A stretch of 64,000 bases of DNA from Mycolicibacter longobardus (GCF_002102265.1 NZ_LQPG01000030.1:1-64000); one strand, 5' to 3'; numbered from the stretch's first letter, positions 18,009 through 30,990 are shown. Numbers and translations: made by a program. Notes: a model not told the origin generated them from the sequence alone.

Positions 18009-18911
18009 TCAGCCGGTTGTGTGGGCGACGGCGATCTCCGCGGCCAGCCGCGCATTGGCCAGCACCAAGGCGACGTTGGCGGCCACCGACCCGCCGCGGG
18101 TCTCGCGGTGGAAGTGGTCGAGCAGGAACGGGGTGACCTCCTTGCCGCGTACCCCGGCCGCCTCGGCGGCGGCCAACCCGTCGGCCAGCACCCGGTCGTG
18201 CAGTGCGCGGTCCAGTTCGGCGTCGGCGGAGATCGGATTGGCCAGCACCAGCCCGTAGCCGTCGGTGCCCAGCCGGGTCCGGGCGCGCAGCACCGCGGCG
18301 GCCTGCGCCGGACTCTGAACCTGCCAGTCGATCCGGTGACCGGAGTCGGCGAGATAGAAGGCCGGGAAGCGATCGGTGCGGTAACCGATCACCCCCACGC
18401 CGAGGGTCTCCAGCCGCTCCAGCGTGGCACCGATGTCCAGGATCGACTTGACCCCCGAACACACCACCAGCACCGGGGTGCGCGACAACGCCGCGAGGTC
18501 CGCCGACTCGTCCCAATTCTCGCGTGCCCCGCGGTGCACACCGCCCAGCCCGCCGGTGGCGAACACCGTGATGCCCGCCGTCGCCGCCAGGTGTGCGGTT
18601 GAGGCCACCGTGGTCGCGCCGTCGCCGCCCGCGGCAGCCAGCATGGCGATCTCGCGGACACTGACTTTGACCACGCCGGTGCCGGTGGCGATGCGATGCA
18701 GCGCGTCGTCGTCGAGACCGAGGTGGGGCTGGCCGCCGATGATCGCGATGGTGGCGGGCACGGCGCCGCCGGAGCGCACGGCGTTCTCGATCTCGCGCGC
18801 GATACGCAGATTGTCCGGGCGCGGCAGACCGTGGCTGATGATGGTGCTCTCCAGCGCCACCACGGCTCGGCCGGCGGCCAGCGCATCGGCGACTTCGGGA
18901 TGGACGCGCAC
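18009..18911 (-). CDS. psuG: Pseudouridine-5'-phosphate glycosidase
   Basis: Reversibly splits pseudouridine-5'-phosphate into uracil and ribose-5-phosphate. The 300-residue product has the PsuG hallmarks [26 protein letters not shown] (active-site Lys region), [22 protein letters not shown] and the C-terminal [14 protein letters not shown] start at GTG 18911, with AGGGTGG nearby, gives [10 protein letters not shown]. The usual kinase partner PsuK, which makes the substrate, is not adjacent. The gene precedes rocA on the same strand with a 39-bp gap. Confidence 0.95.
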   Translation of the reverse strand: MRVHPEVADALAAGRAVVALESTIISHGLPRPDNLRIAREIENAVRSGGAVPATIAIIGGQPHLGLDDDALHRIATGTGVVKVSVREIAMLAAAGGDGATTVASTAHLAATAGITVFATGGLGGVHRGARENWDESADLAALSRTPVLVVCSGVKSILDIGATLERLETLGVGVIGYRTDRFPAFYLADSGHRIDWQVQSPAQAAAVLRARTRLGTDGYGLVLANPISADAELDRALHDRVLADGLAAAEAAGVRGKEVTPFLLDHFHRETRGGSVAANVALVLANARLAAEIAVAHTTG

Positions 18912-19010
18912 GACACCACCCTAAGGCGCTGTTGCTCCCGGCTTGGCACCCGATCTTGTCGGGATGTGCTGGTAGCGTCCGCGCCAACTCCGGGAACACA
19001 GGGAGGTGTG

Positions 19011-19934
19011 GTGCTCGACCAGCGATGCGGGTTGGCGGGGTACGCCGCTGCCGTCGCTGCCATGGTGGTTCTGCTGTTGGTCGCGCCGGCCGGCACCGTT
19101 CCCGCCGACCCGGTTGTGGTCGGTGCCGCCGATGGTTCCGCCGCGCTGGCCAAGCTCGACGCCCTGCCGATCAAGGGCCGCGCACCCAAGACCGGCTATT
19201 CGCGTGCCATGTTCGGACCCGCGTGGAGCGACGACGTGACGGTGCCCGGCGGACGTAACGGCTGCGACACCCGTAACGACATCCTGCGCCGCGACCTGGT
19301 CGACCTCGAGATCAAGCCGGGCACCAATGACTGCGTGGTGCTGTCGGGTGTACTGAACGACCCTTACACCGGCACCGCCATCGAGTTCCAGCGCGGCCCC
19401 GGCACCTCTCCGCAAGTGCAGATCGACCACGTCGTGGCGTTGTCGGACGCCTGGCAGAAGGGCGCCCAGCAGTGGGATGAGCAGACCCGCCGGAACTTCG
19501 CCAACGATCCGCTGAACCTGCAGGCCACCAGCGGCCCGACCAACCACCAGAAGGGGGACGGCGACGCAGCAACGTGGTTGCCGCCCAACAAGTCCTACCG
19601 CTACGCCTTCGTATCGCGCATCGTCGACATCAAGGCCACCTACGGGCTGTGGGTCACCCAGGCCGAACACGACGCGATCGCCCGAATTCTGAGCGACGGC
19701 TCCGGTGCGCCGGACCTGCCGCCGCCACCCGAGGCGCCGCCACCCGAACCGCCGCCGGCCGAGCCGCCGCCGGCCGAGCCGGTGCCGTTCGTCGCCGCTC
19801 CGGTGGACGGGCCTCCGGTGTACTTTCCGAGCTGCGCGGCGGCCCGCGCCGCCGGCGCCGCCCCGATACTGGCCGGCCAACCGGGATATCGCCCCGGGTT
19901 GGACCGCGACGGCGACGGCGTCGCCTGCGAGTAG
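19011..19934 (+). CDS. Secreted HNH (DUF1524/GmrSD-C-like) nuclease with excalibur domain
   Basis: A 307-residue protein. The N-terminal hydrophobic stretch GYAAAVAAMVVLLLVAPAG ends near GTVPAD and looks like a signal peptide. A nuclease-like domain has QIDHVVALSDAW (the DH of the HNH pocket), FANDPLNLQATSGPTNHQKG and DAATWLPPN. A proline-rich linker (PPPEAPPPEPPPAEPPPAEP) leads to a C-terminal excalibur calcium-binding motif, YFPSCAAARAAG...DRDGDGVACE. It probably acts outside the cell on nucleic acid. GTG 19011 follows GGGAGG, and a GTG at 19008 also exists. It is divergent from psuG. Confidence 0.88.
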   Translation: MLDQRCGLAGYAAAVAAMVVLLLVAPAGTVPADPVVVGAADGSAALAKLDALPIKGRAPKTGYSRAMFGPAWSDDVTVPGGRNGCDTRNDILRRDLVDLEIKPGTNDCVVLSGVLNDPYTGTAIEFQRGPGTSPQVQIDHVVALSDAWQKGAQQWDEQTRRNFANDPLNLQATSGPTNHQKGDGDAATWLPPNKSYRYAFVSRIVDIKATYGLWVTQAEHDAIARILSDGSGAPDLPPPPEAPPPEPPPAEPPPAEPVPFVAAPVDGPPVYFPSCAAARAAGAAPILAGQPGYRPGLDRDGDGVACE

Positions 19935-19953
19935 ACGCTCGGCGCGGCGAGGG

Positions 19954-21060
19954 CTAACCCAGCCGGGCGGCGGCCGCGGCGATCCGCTCGTCGGTGGCGG
20001 TGAGCGCGACCCGGACATGCTGCGCGCCGGCCGGCCCGTAGAACTCTCCGGGGGCCACCAGAATGCCGCGCTGCGCCAGCCACTCGACGCTGCTGCGGCA
20101 CGCCTCGCCGCGGGTGGCCCACAGGTAGAGCCCGCCCTGCGAGAAATCGACGGTGAATCCGGCCGCCTGCATAGCCGGCAGCAGCGTCGCGCGGCGGCGC
20201 GCGTAGCGGTCGCGTTGTTCGCGCTCGTGCGCGTCGTCGTCCAAGGCCGCGACCATCGCCGCCTGAACCGGAGTCGGCACCATCATCCCGGCGTGTTTGC
20301 GCACCGCCAGCAGTTCAGCCACCACGGCGGCGTCCCCGGCCACGAACCCGGCCCGATAACCCGCCAGCGACGAAGTCTTGGACAGCGAATGCACCGCCAG
20401 CAGTCCGCGGTGGTCGCCGTCGCACACCGCCTGGTGCAGCACCGACCGCGGCTCGGCGTCCCAGCCCAGGCCCAGGTAGCACTCATCGGAGACCAGCAGC
20501 ACGTCGTGCTCGCGGGCCCAGCCCACGACGGCACGCAGCTCGCTCTCGGTCAGGATGGCGCCGGTCGGGTTGCTCGGTGAGTTCAGATACACCAGGGCCG
20601 GCGGCGGACCGTCGAGCAGTTGGGGCGCGTCGCTGCGCACCCACCGGGCTCCGGCCAACCGGGCGCCCACCTCGTAGGTCGGGTAGGCCAGTTCGGGGAC
20701 GACCACCACCTGCTCATGGCCCAGACCGAGCAGGGTGGGCAGCCAGGCGATGAGCTCCTTGGTGCCGATCACCGGCAGCACCGCCGACTCGGCTACCCCG
20801 GTGATTCCGTAGCGGCGCTCCAGCGCCGCCGACGCCGCGGTACGCAGGGCGGCGGTCCCGGCGGTGGTGGGATAGCCCGGCGCTGAAGATGCTGCGGCCA
20901 GGGCGTCGCGGATGACGGAGGCGACGGGATCGACGGGGGTGCCGACGGACAGGTCCACGATGCCGTCGGGGTGAGATCTGGCCAGCGCCGTCGCCTCGGC
21001 CAGGGTGTCCCACGGGAAGGTGGGCAGCGCGGCCGACCTGCCGCCGGGTACGGGACTCAC
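19954..21060 (-). CDS. dapC: PLP-dependent N-succinyl-diaminopimelate aminotransferase
   Basis: Fold-type I aminotransferase corresponding to M. tuberculosis Rv1178 (DapC), transaminating N-succinyl-2-amino-6-ketopimelate in the DAP pathway. The 368-residue product shows PGYPTTAGTAALR, YLNSPSNPTG, LLVSDECYLGLGWD and the Schiff-base lysine in LAVHSLSKTSSLAGYR, with the carboxylate-binding Arg in HVRVALTAT. GTG 21060 (SPVPGGRSAALPTFPWDTL) is chosen since residues before it are not family-like; no good ribosome site is visible. Together with dapD and dapE here it gives three DAP-pathway genes within 10 kb. Confidence 0.9.
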   Translation of the reverse strand: MSPVPGGRSAALPTFPWDTLAEATALARSHPDGIVDLSVGTPVDPVASVIRDALAAASSAPGYPTTAGTAALRTAASAALERRYGITGVAESAVLPVIGTKELIAWLPTLLGLGHEQVVVVPELAYPTYEVGARLAGARWVRSDAPQLLDGPPPALVYLNSPSNPTGAILTESELRAVVGWAREHDVLLVSDECYLGLGWDAEPRSVLHQAVCDGDHRGLLAVHSLSKTSSLAGYRAGFVAGDAAVVAELLAVRKHAGMMVPTPVQAAMVAALDDDAHEREQRDRYARRRATLLPAMQAAGFTVDFSQGGLYLWATRGEACRSSVEWLAQRGILVAPGEFYGPAGAQHVRVALTATDERIAAAAARLG

Positions 21061-21155
21061 GGGGCTGCGTCGAGGCGCGGTGGATTCATCGGTTTCTGAT
21101 AGTAAAGGCCGCCGTTTCAAGGCAGCCAGCTCCGGTCACCGGCACTATGCGCCCA

Positions 21156-21176
21156 GTTGCAGTGCAACAAGTTGCA
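21156..21176. promoter_or_regulatory. Three alternating GTTGCA/TGCAAC half-sites, likely PadR operator
   Basis: GTTGCA (21156-21161), TGCAAC (21163-21168) and GTTGCA (21171-21176) form two overlapping palindromes with spacers of 1 and 2 bases. They lie 20 bases before the PadR-type gene and between it and dapC, a typical autoregulatory operator position. Confidence 0.65.
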
Positions 21177-21179
21177 TAG

Positions 21180-23810
<2,631 letters not shown>

Positions 23811-23811
23811 C

Positions 23812-23864
23812 GCGATTTCGGCGCGAAAATGCCCGCTCAGCGGGAAAAATCGCGCCGAAATCGC
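23812..23864. terminator. Stem-loop between convergent fadH and fbiC
   Basis: Perfect 15-bp arms GCGATTTCGGCGCGA (23812-23826) and the complement (23850-23864) flank a 23-base loop. The hairpin begins one base after the fadH stop (23808-23810) and ends just before the fbiC stop, so it probably terminates or protects both transcripts. There is no long U-tract. Confidence 0.65.
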
Positions 23865-23871
23865 AAAGGAA

Positions 23872-26412
23872 TCAGGCCGGAAGCGGCGCGTAAACGGTGG
23901 TGCGTTGCCGGGCCGGGCGGCCGATCCCCTCGGCGATCGCGGTCAGCTCGGCGATGGTCTTGGCCGACCCGTATTCCGAGCCGGCCATACGGGAGATGGT
24001 CTCCTCCATCAGGGTGCCGCCCAGGTCGTTGGCCCCGCCGTTGAGCATCACCTGGGTGCGCTCCACTCCCAGTTTGACCCAACTGGTCTGGATGTTCGGG
24101 ATACGACCGTGCAGCATGATCCGCGCCAGCGCGTGCACCGCCCGGTTGTCGCGGTGGCTCGGGCCGGGCCTCGCCCCACCGGCCAGGTACAGCGGCGAAC
24201 TCTGATGCACGAACGGCAACGGCACGAACTCGGTGAAACCACCTGTGCGGTCCTGGATGTCGCGCAGCACCCGCAGGTGCCCGATCCAGTGGCGCGGCGA
24301 ATCGATGTGGCCGTACATCATCGTCGAGCTGGACCGCAGCCCCACCTCGTGCGCGGTGCTGACCACCTCCACCCACATCGAGGTCGGAAGCTTGCCTTTG
24401 GTCAGCACCCAGCGGATCTCGTCGTCGAGAATTTCGGCGGCGGTGCCCGGAATGCTGCCCAGGCCCGCCTCGCGCAGGCTGATCAGCCATTCCCGAATAC
24501 TCAAGCCGCTTTTGGACACCCCGTTGGTGATCTCCATCGGAGAGAATGCGTGCACGTGCATCGACGGGACCCGCGCTTTGACCGCGCGCACCAGGTCCGC
24601 GTAACCGGTGACCGGCAGCTCCGGGTCGATTCCGCCCTGCATACAAACCTCGGTGGCGCCGGCCCGATGCGCCTCGTAGGCGCGTTCTCCGACCTCGGCG
24701 TTGGACAGTGAAAACGCGTCGGCATCGCCCTTGCGCTGCGCGAACGCACAGAACCGACAGCCCACGTAGCAGATGTTGGTGAAGTTGATATTGCGGTTGA
24801 CCACGTAGGTGACATCATCGCCGACTGCGTCACGTCGCAACGAGTCCGCCAGTGCGGCAACGGCATCCATCCCCGGACCGTCTGCGGTGGCCAGCGCCAG
24901 ATACTCGGCGTCCGTGCAGCCGGCGGGGTCGCGTTCGGCTGAGCGCAGCGCCGCCAGCACGTCGGTGTCGACACGTTCGGGCGCGCGAGCCGCCAGCTGG
25001 TGGATCTGTTCGCGGATCGACTCCCAGTCCCCGAAGGCGCTGCCCAGGTCACTGCGGGTCTCGGTGGCCCGCCCGTCGATGTCGATCGCGGTGTTCAGAT
25101 CCACCCGGCCGGCGGACTGCACCTCGTCGGGCTCCTGCCAGGCCAGCCCGACCGGGTTCACATCGCGTGCCCAGCCGGTGTCCGGGTCGGCCAGCGCCGC
25201 GACATGCGGGCGTACTCGCGGATCGATCCACGCGGCACCGGCCAGCACGTAGTCCGGCTGGGCGGTCAAACGCTGCACCAAGTCGTAGCCGGCCCGCTCG
25301 GTGACGGCGGCCAGATCGTCCAGCGCCGGCCAAGGCCGCTCCGGGTTGACATGGTCGGGGGTCAGCGGCGACACGCCGCCCCAGTCGTCCACCCCGGCGC
25401 CGATCAGCGCCAGACATTCCTGCGCCGAGACCAGGTTGGGCGGCGCCTGCACCCGCATCTTCGGGCCCAGCACCAGCCGGGTCGCCGCTACCGTGGCCAG
25501 GAACTCTTCGAACCCGGCGTCGGGTGTCGCCGCCATCGCGGTGTGCGCCTTGGCCCGGAAGTTCTGCACGATGACTTCCTGAATGTGCCCGAACTCCTTG
25601 TGCACCTTGCGGATCGCGTGCAGGGTGTCGGCACGCTCGTCCAGCGTCTCGCCGATGCCCACCAGCAGGCCGGTGGTGAACGGGATCGAGAGCCGGCCCG
25701 CGTCGGCCAGCGTGCGCAACCGCACCACCGGGTCTTTGTCCGGGCTGCCGTAGTGCGCCAGGCCCTTGGTCTCGAACAGCCGACGGGAGGTGGTCTCCAG
25801 CATCATGCCCATCGACGGCGCCACCGGCTTGAGTCGCGACATCTCCGACCAGCTCATCACCCCGGGGTTCAGGTGCGGCAGCAGACCGGTCTCCTCCAGC
25901 ACCCGGATGGCCATCGCCCGCACGTAGGCCAGTGTGCTGTCATAGCCCCGCTCGTCGAGCCACTGCCGCGCTTCGGGCCAGCGCTCCTCGGGCCGGTCGC
26001 CCAGGGTGAACAGCGCCTCCTTGCAACCCAATTCCGCTCCGCGGCGGGCGATGTCGAGGATCTCGTCGGGTCCCAGATACATCTGCTTGCCCTGGGATCG
26101 CAGCACACCGGGCACGGTGACGAAGGTGCAGTAGTGGCAGGTGTCGCGGCACAGGTGGGTGACCGGGATGAACACCTTGCGCGAGTAGCTGACCGGCAGC
26201 CGTCCACCCGGCCCGCGCCGGCCGGCCGACACCAGGCCCGCGTCCCGTACCCGGGCGGCGCTCGCGCACAAGTCGGCCAGGTCGCTGCCGCGCGCCGTCA
26301 TCGCGATGGCGGTTTCCTCGGCATTGAGGAGCACGCCGTCGCGGGCCCGTCGCAACACGCGGCGCAGCGCCGACGGGTTCGTCATCCGCGCGTCACCCGG
26401 AATCTCGCGCAT
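23872..26412 (-). CDS. fbiC: 7,8-didemethyl-8-hydroxy-5-deazariboflavin (FO) synthase FbiC
   Basis: Dual radical-SAM enzyme (CofG plus CofH fused) that joins a tyrosine-derived unit to the pyrimidine precursor to make FO, the chromophore of coenzyme F420. The two clusters are visible as CRDTCHYC in the first half and CYVGCRFC in the second half (each Cx3Cx2C). [20 protein letters not shown] and [11 protein letters not shown] mark the two barrels. ATG 26412 gives 846 residues; ATG 26385 (TNPSALRR) is an alternative. The N-terminus is shorter than the M. tuberculosis form. It is the last gene of a run mshB, small ORF, Rv1171-like, fbiC. Confidence 0.96.
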   Translation of the reverse strand: MREIPGDARMTNPSALRRVLRRARDGVLLNAEETAIAMTARGSDLADLCASAARVRDAGLVSAGRRGPGGRLPVSYSRKVFIPVTHLCRDTCHYCTFVTVPGVLRSQGKQMYLGPDEILDIARRGAELGCKEALFTLGDRPEERWPEARQWLDERGYDSTLAYVRAMAIRVLEETGLLPHLNPGVMSWSEMSRLKPVAPSMGMMLETTSRRLFETKGLAHYGSPDKDPVVRLRTLADAGRLSIPFTTGLLVGIGETLDERADTLHAIRKVHKEFGHIQEVIVQNFRAKAHTAMAATPDAGFEEFLATVAATRLVLGPKMRVQAPPNLVSAQECLALIGAGVDDWGGVSPLTPDHVNPERPWPALDDLAAVTERAGYDLVQRLTAQPDYVLAGAAWIDPRVRPHVAALADPDTGWARDVNPVGLAWQEPDEVQSAGRVDLNTAIDIDGRATETRSDLGSAFGDWESIREQIHQLAARAPERVDTDVLAALRSAERDPAGCTDAEYLALATADGPGMDAVAALADSLRRDAVGDDVTYVVNRNINFTNICYVGCRFCAFAQRKGDADAFSLSNAEVGERAYEAHRAGATEVCMQGGIDPELPVTGYADLVRAVKARVPSMHVHAFSPMEITNGVSKSGLSIREWLISLREAGLGSIPGTAAEILDDEIRWVLTKGKLPTSMWVEVVSTAHEVGLRSSSTMMYGHIDSPRHWIGHLRVLRDIQDRTGGFTEFVPLPFVHQSSPLYLAGGARPGPSHRDNRAVHALARIMLHGRIPNIQTSWVKLGVERTQVMLNGGANDLGGTLMEETISRMAGSEYGSAKTIAELTAIAEGIGRPARQRTTVYAPLPA

Positions 26413-26489
26413 GCCATAAGCGCCACAGTAGCCGCCGCGCCGAACGGGCCTTCCAGGCAGCCCGGAGCGCACACCGCGCCCGGCCTTCG

Positions 26490-26894
26490 TCAGGGGTGCC
26501 CGGCGGGCGACCGCGCCGCCAGCGCCTGCCGGCGCCGCCACAGCAGCCAGCCGGGTGGTGCGCTGCCCAGCAGAATCATCAACAGCACGCCGTAGGCCAT
26601 CACGCCGCGGTCGGTGAAGATCAGATCGTCGCCCGGCCCACCGAGGGTCATCAGGGCGATCGCCACCAACCATGCCCACAGGGGCAGCGCCGCCAACCGC
26701 AGCGACGACGTGCATTGCAGGGCGACCCACACCAGGCCGAGGTTGACCAGGCCCCCGATCAGGGCGCTGAGCGGAAACGGAGCCTCACCGATGCGCGCGG
26801 GCAGCAGCAGGGCCGTGGTCACCGCGCAGAGCACACCGTCGACGGTCAGCAACGCCAACACCAGGAAGTTGAATGCCGGCGCATCGGTAGTCAT
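26490..26894 (-). CDS. Small multi-pass membrane protein (Rv1171-like)
   Basis: A 134-residue protein with four predicted membrane helices: [59 protein letters not shown] and [20 protein letters not shown], ending in a basic WRRRQ tail. No enzymatic motif is seen. The same position, between mshB and fbiC, holds Rv1171 in M. tuberculosis. The ATG at 26894 fits. Its function is unknown. Confidence 0.85.
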   Translation of the reverse strand: MTTDAPAFNFLVLALLTVDGVLCAVTTALLLPARIGEAPFPLSALIGGLVNLGLVWVALQCTSSLRLAALPLWAWLVAIALMTLGGPGDDLIFTDRGVMAYGVLLMILLGSAPPGWLLWRRRQALAARSPAGHP

Positions 26895-26923
26895 CGCGGG
26901 CTCGGAGAGCGACGCGACAGGGC

Positions 26924-27031
26924 TCAAGTGGGGATGCTCTCCAGCTGGCTGACCATCGAACCGACCATCCACTGGAAGCTGTCGAGCCACCACTGCCAGT
27001 GCTCCAAGTTCGGGTCCAGATCGGGATCCAT
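26924..27031 (-). CDS. 35-residue tryptophan-rich acidic ORF after mshB
   Basis: Encodes MDPDLDPNLEHWQWWLDSFQ followed by WMVGSMVSQLESIPT. There are four Trp residues in a probable amphipathic helix preceded by an acidic start. The ATG is 34 bases after the mshB stop and is preceded by a purine-rich GAGGCGAGGG site; it ends 29 bases before the Rv1171-like start, so it fits as an operon gene. Codon third positions are mostly G or C. No family is recognised. The coding call is inference from the spacing, ribosome site and codon pattern. Confidence 0.55.
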   Translation of the reverse strand: MDPDLDPNLEHWQWWLDSFQWMVGSMVSQLESIPT

Positions 27032-27065
27032 GCCTACACCCTCGCCTCTGCATCTCGGGACTTGC

Positions 27066-27986
27066 TCAGCAGGAGCTTACCCCGTGTCCGGCGGCGCCGA
27101 GATCAAGTCCGGCCAGGAGATCGGTTTCCCATCCCCGCACGTCGCGGGGGCCGGCGTTGCCGACGGCCAGCACGTAGTGCTCGCTGTCGAGGATGGGCTG
27201 GGCCACGTTGTTGGACAACGCGAATGCGCGGCCGGTGGGGCCGACGGTGACCTGGGTGGCATGCGCTGCCATCGCCGCCACCTTGGCGGGGCGCGCCTCG
27301 GGGGCCTCGATCACCGCGTCGATCCGGTCGTCGGGGAAGCCCACCGCCGCCTCATCGCCCGGCAAGTCGCCCGGCAGTGTCCAGTGCGGCAATAGATCGG
27401 CCTCCCGAAGCTCACGCAGGGCGCCCCGCCACCCGCTGGTGGCGGTCACCGTCCAGTAGAACTTCGGCGTGGCCCAGCCGGCGCCGCCGATATCGACGGC
27501 CGCGGCCGCCACCGCCGCGGTGGTGACGTGGTGGGCATGCACGTGGTCGGGATGGCCGTAACCGCCGTGCGGGTCATAGCTGATCACCACATGCGGCCGC
27601 AGCCGCCGGATCACGGCGGCCAGCGCCGCGACGGTCTCGGTGTCGTCGGCGTCGATGAACCGCTGGTGTCGCCGCGCCGGGGTGCCGGTCATCCCCGAAT
27701 CGCGCCAGCGTCCGGCGCCACCGAGAAACTGCGGCGGACCGGCCCCCAGTGCTCGCAGCGCGGCGTCGAGTTCCCCGATCCGGTAGCCACCCAGCTGGTC
27801 GGCCCGGTCGACCGCCAGATGCGCCCACCGGTCCCCGATGACCTCGCCCTCCTCGCCGAGCGTGCAGGTCACGACATGCACGTCGGCGCCACGGGCGCAG
27901 TAGTGGGCGATCGTCGCCCCGGTCGTCAGTGTCTCGTCGTCGGGATGGGCGTGCACGAACAAAAGCCGTGGAATCCGATCCGACAC
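27066..27986 (-). CDS. mshB: Mycothiol biosynthesis deacetylase MshB
   Basis: Zinc-dependent N-acetyl-glucosaminylinositol deacetylase that removes acetate to give GlcN-Ins, the mycothiol scaffold. The 306-residue protein has the LmbE/PIG-L motif [16 protein letters not shown] (His and Asp zinc ligands, neighbouring Asp as base), [13 protein letters not shown] and [20 protein letters not shown] with the third ligand. The start [10 protein letters not shown] agrees with the family. It is followed by the 35-residue ORF and the Rv1171-like gene on the same strand. Confidence 0.96.
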   Translation of the reverse strand: MSDRIPRLLFVHAHPDDETLTTGATIAHYCARGADVHVVTCTLGEEGEVIGDRWAHLAVDRADQLGGYRIGELDAALRALGAGPPQFLGGAGRWRDSGMTGTPARRHQRFIDADDTETVAALAAVIRRLRPHVVISYDPHGGYGHPDHVHAHHVTTAAVAAAAVDIGGAGWATPKFYWTVTATSGWRGALRELREADLLPHWTLPGDLPGDEAAVGFPDDRIDAVIEAPEARPAKVAAMAAHATQVTVGPTGRAFALSNNVAQPILDSEHYVLAVGNAGPRDVRGWETDLLAGLDLGAAGHGVSSC

Positions 27987-28036
27987 GCCAGAACCCTACC
28001 GCCGCACCGGCGGAGTCACCGCCGGGCTACCGGAGA

Positions 28037-28927
28037 TCAGAACAGGCCGGCGAACAGGCCCTCCCAGTCGATGGTGCCCAGCAGCAACCAGAGGTTGTCG
28101 GCCTGGATGGCGTCGATGATCTGGTCGAACTCCTCCGGGCTGAATCCCAGCAGGGTGCTCCATTCCAGGTCGGCGATCTCCGGGGCGAAGCTGCCGAGCA
28201 GGCTGCCGTGGGCATCGAACGTGATACCGAGCGCGCTGTTCAATATCGCCTGCTGGTCCGCCAGCACCGTGTTGTTGAGGTAGAAAATCCAGTTCACCAC
28301 CTCATTGAGCTCAGGGCTGTCACCGAACAGGCGGTCGGCAGCCGCCTGTTGCGCGGCTACCAGGGCGCTGTTGAACTCCGCCTGCATGGCGACGATGGCG
28401 GCGTTCAACCCCTGCTGCGCCGCCGGGATGCCGTCCAGGATCAGGGCCATGCCGGTGACGGCATTGGTCGCGGCGGCTACCGCCGCCTGCTCGCTCCCCC
28501 CGCCGAACAACCCGACGGTCGGGGTCGCCACGGCACCGAGGTCGGCGTCGAAGGACACGCCGCCGCTGCCCGACAGGATCTGCGGGTCGAAGTTCCCACC
28601 GGACAGCTCGTTCAACACTGTCTGGTCCAACTCGCCGACGTCGAACGTCGAGCCGTCGCCGAGGGACCCCTCCCCTGGACCGAACAGCAGGTCACCCAGG
28701 CTGATCTCATGCCCTGCGGCGGCGCCGCCGCCGACCATGTCCGGGCGTACGTGGTTCTCGACGATATCGACCACCGGGTGCGGGTCGACATTCGCCGCAG
28801 CCAGGTCGAAGTCGCGAACCTGCACGTCGGGCAGGGACGGAGCCGTCGAAGTCAATGTCGCGACCACCCCGCCCACAGCAAAGGCTGCAGTCGCCACAGC
28901 GGCGCAACGGTGAGCGAGATATTCCAT
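28037..28927 (-). CDS. Secreted hypothetical protein of mycobacteria
   Basis: A 296-residue protein with an N-terminal signal sequence (ATAAFAVGGVVATLTSTAPS). The mature part is acidic and rich in Gly, Asp and Ala, with a central helix AAATNAVTGMALILDGIPAA and the conserved-looking NWIFYLNNTVLADQQAILNS, then EFDQIIDAIQADN. No Cys appears in the mature protein. I do not recognise a family and assign no function. The ATG at 28927 has GGAGGGGG upstream. It lies between mshB and lpqW, where PE/PPE genes (PE11, PPE17) are found in M. tuberculosis. Confidence 0.75.
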   Translation of the reverse strand: MEYLAHRCAAVATAAFAVGGVVATLTSTAPSLPDVQVRDFDLAAANVDPHPVVDIVENHVRPDMVGGGAAAGHEISLGDLLFGPGEGSLGDGSTFDVGELDQTVLNELSGGNFDPQILSGSGGVSFDADLGAVATPTVGLFGGGSEQAAVAAATNAVTGMALILDGIPAAQQGLNAAIVAMQAEFNSALVAAQQAAADRLFGDSPELNEVVNWIFYLNNTVLADQQAILNSALGITFDAHGSLLGSFAPEIADLEWSTLLGFSPEEFDQIIDAIQADNLWLLLGTIDWEGLFAGLF

Positions 28928-28968
28928 CAACAGTGCCCCCTCCGACGAGTCAGCGCCCAGGTTGCTTA

Positions 28969-28996
28969 ATAATACCCAAGAGCTATCTGTGCGCAA
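28969..28996 (-). promoter_or_regulatory. Predicted sigma-A-type promoter of the secreted protein gene
   Basis: On the minus strand TTGCGC (28996-28991) and TATTAT (28974-28969) are spaced by 16 bases in an A/T-rich pocket, 42 bases before the ATG at 28927. Prediction only. Confidence 0.45.
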
Positions 28997-29038
28997 GACT
29001 TTTGTTAACCCCGATTTCAGCTTTGTTCCGGGGCAGAG

Positions 29039-30970
29039 TCAGGGCAGCTTCACCCAGGTTCCAGCCTCGCCGACGATGCCCACCGGCACCGCCCCGGACA
29101 GACTCACGTTCGTCACGCTCGGGCCGACGGCGACGATCGTGGTGTCCTGCAGGATCGGCAGCACCGTCGCCATATTCCACAGGCGAGGTTCGACGGCCGC
29201 GATCACTTCGCCGATGGTCTTGCTGCCGTCGAGTGCCGCATCGATCTCCGCCTGGATGACGTGGTCGCAGACACCGGTGATGTTCGAGGGCGCCTGAACC
29301 AGCGCCCCGGGGCCGGTGGGGCGCGGCGGAACCTTCGAAGTCGGCGTCGTCGGTCCCACCGCGGGCGACGGCGACTGCGGGGCCGGAGCTGAGGAAGGCG
29401 CCAGGGCGGACGAAGGTGCCGGAGCCGGAACCGGACCACCCGAAGTTGACACGGCCGTGGCCGTCAACGCACCACAGCCGTATCGCGAAGCCAGCAGCGT
29501 CGCCAGATCACCCCCGGCCTGCTGCCATCCGACGATCGCGTCGACCTGGTGGGTGACCAGCGCCTCCCGGTAGAGCTTCACCGGGTCCAGGGCCAGCACC
29601 GTGGCGGCGATACCGACCGTGCGCAGCTGGTCGGCGGCGGTGTTGGCCACCGCCAGCGAGGTCGGATCGTTGGCCGCCACCCCGATCACCAGCGACAGCT
29701 GTTCACCGCCCTTGCTGATCCGCCCGCGAGTGATCTCCGGCGGATGCGGCAGGCTGGGCTCCGCGCCGGCCGGCGGAACCAGCGCGGAGGGCGGAGCATC
29801 CCTTTCGACCCGGTAGCCGGCCGCCTGCAGCAGCGCCAGCGCCGCCGAGTCAGACATGGCCGGCGGCGCGGTCGGCACGTAGCCGGGGTCGCTGGGGGTG
29901 CGGATCTGGGCCTGGGCCAGGGTGACCGTGTTGTCACTGCCGGCCCCCACGGTGGCCAGCAGGCCCACGTCGAGCAACCCCAGGATCGCCCGGCGGACCC
30001 GCACGTCGGCCAGCTTGGGTTCCACGGCACGCAACGCCAGCTGCATCACCCGGGGCGTCACCACCCGGGTGGTCTGCACGCCGGGGATCACCGACAGCTG
30101 GGCGAACGCCGCCGAACCGCCGTGCACCTGGGCCACCTGGGTGTCGCCGTTGCGGATGGAGTCCGCCAGCGCGGCCGCCGATCCCGCCCGGCGAAACAGG
30201 ACCAGGTCCGGTTTGGCCGGCGCGCCCCAGTAGCGGTCGTTGCGGGCCAGCAGGATCGCGTCCCGCTGGGGATCGATGTTCTCCACCCGGAACTGGCCGC
30301 CGGTGACCGGCAGCGCCCGGGCCAGTCCAGCCGGGAAGCCGCCGGGGACGTCTTTGACGATGTGCGCCGGCAGGATGTTGTTGAACAGCTCCCGCCAGGC
30401 CGGATACGGCTTGGCGAAGGTCACCACCACCTGCTTGCCGCCCTCGACCGAATGCACCCCGGTGATCAGGTCGTAGCCGGCCGGGTCGACGACGCCCGGC
30501 TGGCTGACCATCTGTTGCCACAGGTACCAGAAGTCGTCGGCGGCGATCGGCGCGTTGTCGGTCCAGGACGCCTCGGGGCGAATCCGGTAGGTCACGGTGA
30601 ACGGCGCCTCCGCGGTCACCTTGGCCGACATCAGCAGGGTCTTGTCCATCTCCCACCGCGACCCGGTCGGCGTACTCGAGTCCGGGACCGGCCGGAATGT
30701 GCTCGGCAGTACCAGCGAGCTGATCGCCGCGGTGACCGCCGACAGGTCGGAACGCAGGTGCGGGTTGAAACCGGCGCCGATCGAGTCGATCCCCATGATG
30801 ATCTGGCTGATCCGCTGCGGCGGGGGCGCGACGCTTTTCGGGGTCTCGGTGCTCTGCGGCGCCGGTGGCGGGTTGACCGTGCACCCCGACATGGCCTGCG
30901 TGGCCACCAGCAGCATCGCCGAAGACAGTGCTGCCGCCGTGATACGGGCGCGGCGGGCTGGTCTCGGCAC
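29039..30970 (-). CDS. lpqW: Lipoprotein LpqW
   Basis: A solute-binding-protein-fold (SBP5-like) lipoprotein that in mycobacteria directs PIM/LM precursors toward lipoarabinomannan. The 643 residues begin at GTG 30970 with a signal peptide and lipobox MSGC ([14 protein letters not shown]). Visible features are [16 protein letters not shown], the [15 protein letters not shown] and [19 protein letters not shown] regions, and a proline/alanine linker ([13 protein letters not shown]) before a conserved C-terminal domain ending [17 protein letters not shown]. It is close to M. tuberculosis Rv1166. Genetic interplay of LpqW with PimE is known, and pimE lies 14 kb away here. Confidence 0.93.
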   Translation of the reverse strand: MPRPARRARITAAALSSAMLLVATQAMSGCTVNPPPAPQSTETPKSVAPPPQRISQIIMGIDSIGAGFNPHLRSDLSAVTAAISSLVLPSTFRPVPDSSTPTGSRWEMDKTLLMSAKVTAEAPFTVTYRIRPEASWTDNAPIAADDFWYLWQQMVSQPGVVDPAGYDLITGVHSVEGGKQVVVTFAKPYPAWRELFNNILPAHIVKDVPGGFPAGLARALPVTGGQFRVENIDPQRDAILLARNDRYWGAPAKPDLVLFRRAGSAAALADSIRNGDTQVAQVHGGSAAFAQLSVIPGVQTTRVVTPRVMQLALRAVEPKLADVRVRRAILGLLDVGLLATVGAGSDNTVTLAQAQIRTPSDPGYVPTAPPAMSDSAALALLQAAGYRVERDAPPSALVPPAGAEPSLPHPPEITRGRISKGGEQLSLVIGVAANDPTSLAVANTAADQLRTVGIAATVLALDPVKLYREALVTHQVDAIVGWQQAGGDLATLLASRYGCGALTATAVSTSGGPVPAPAPSSALAPSSAPAPQSPSPAVGPTTPTSKVPPRPTGPGALVQAPSNITGVCDHVIQAEIDAALDGSKTIGEVIAAVEPRLWNMATVLPILQDTTIVAVGPSVTNVSLSGAVPVGIVGEAGTWVKLP

Positions 30971-30990
30971 GGCAACCAGGGTATCCGGGG

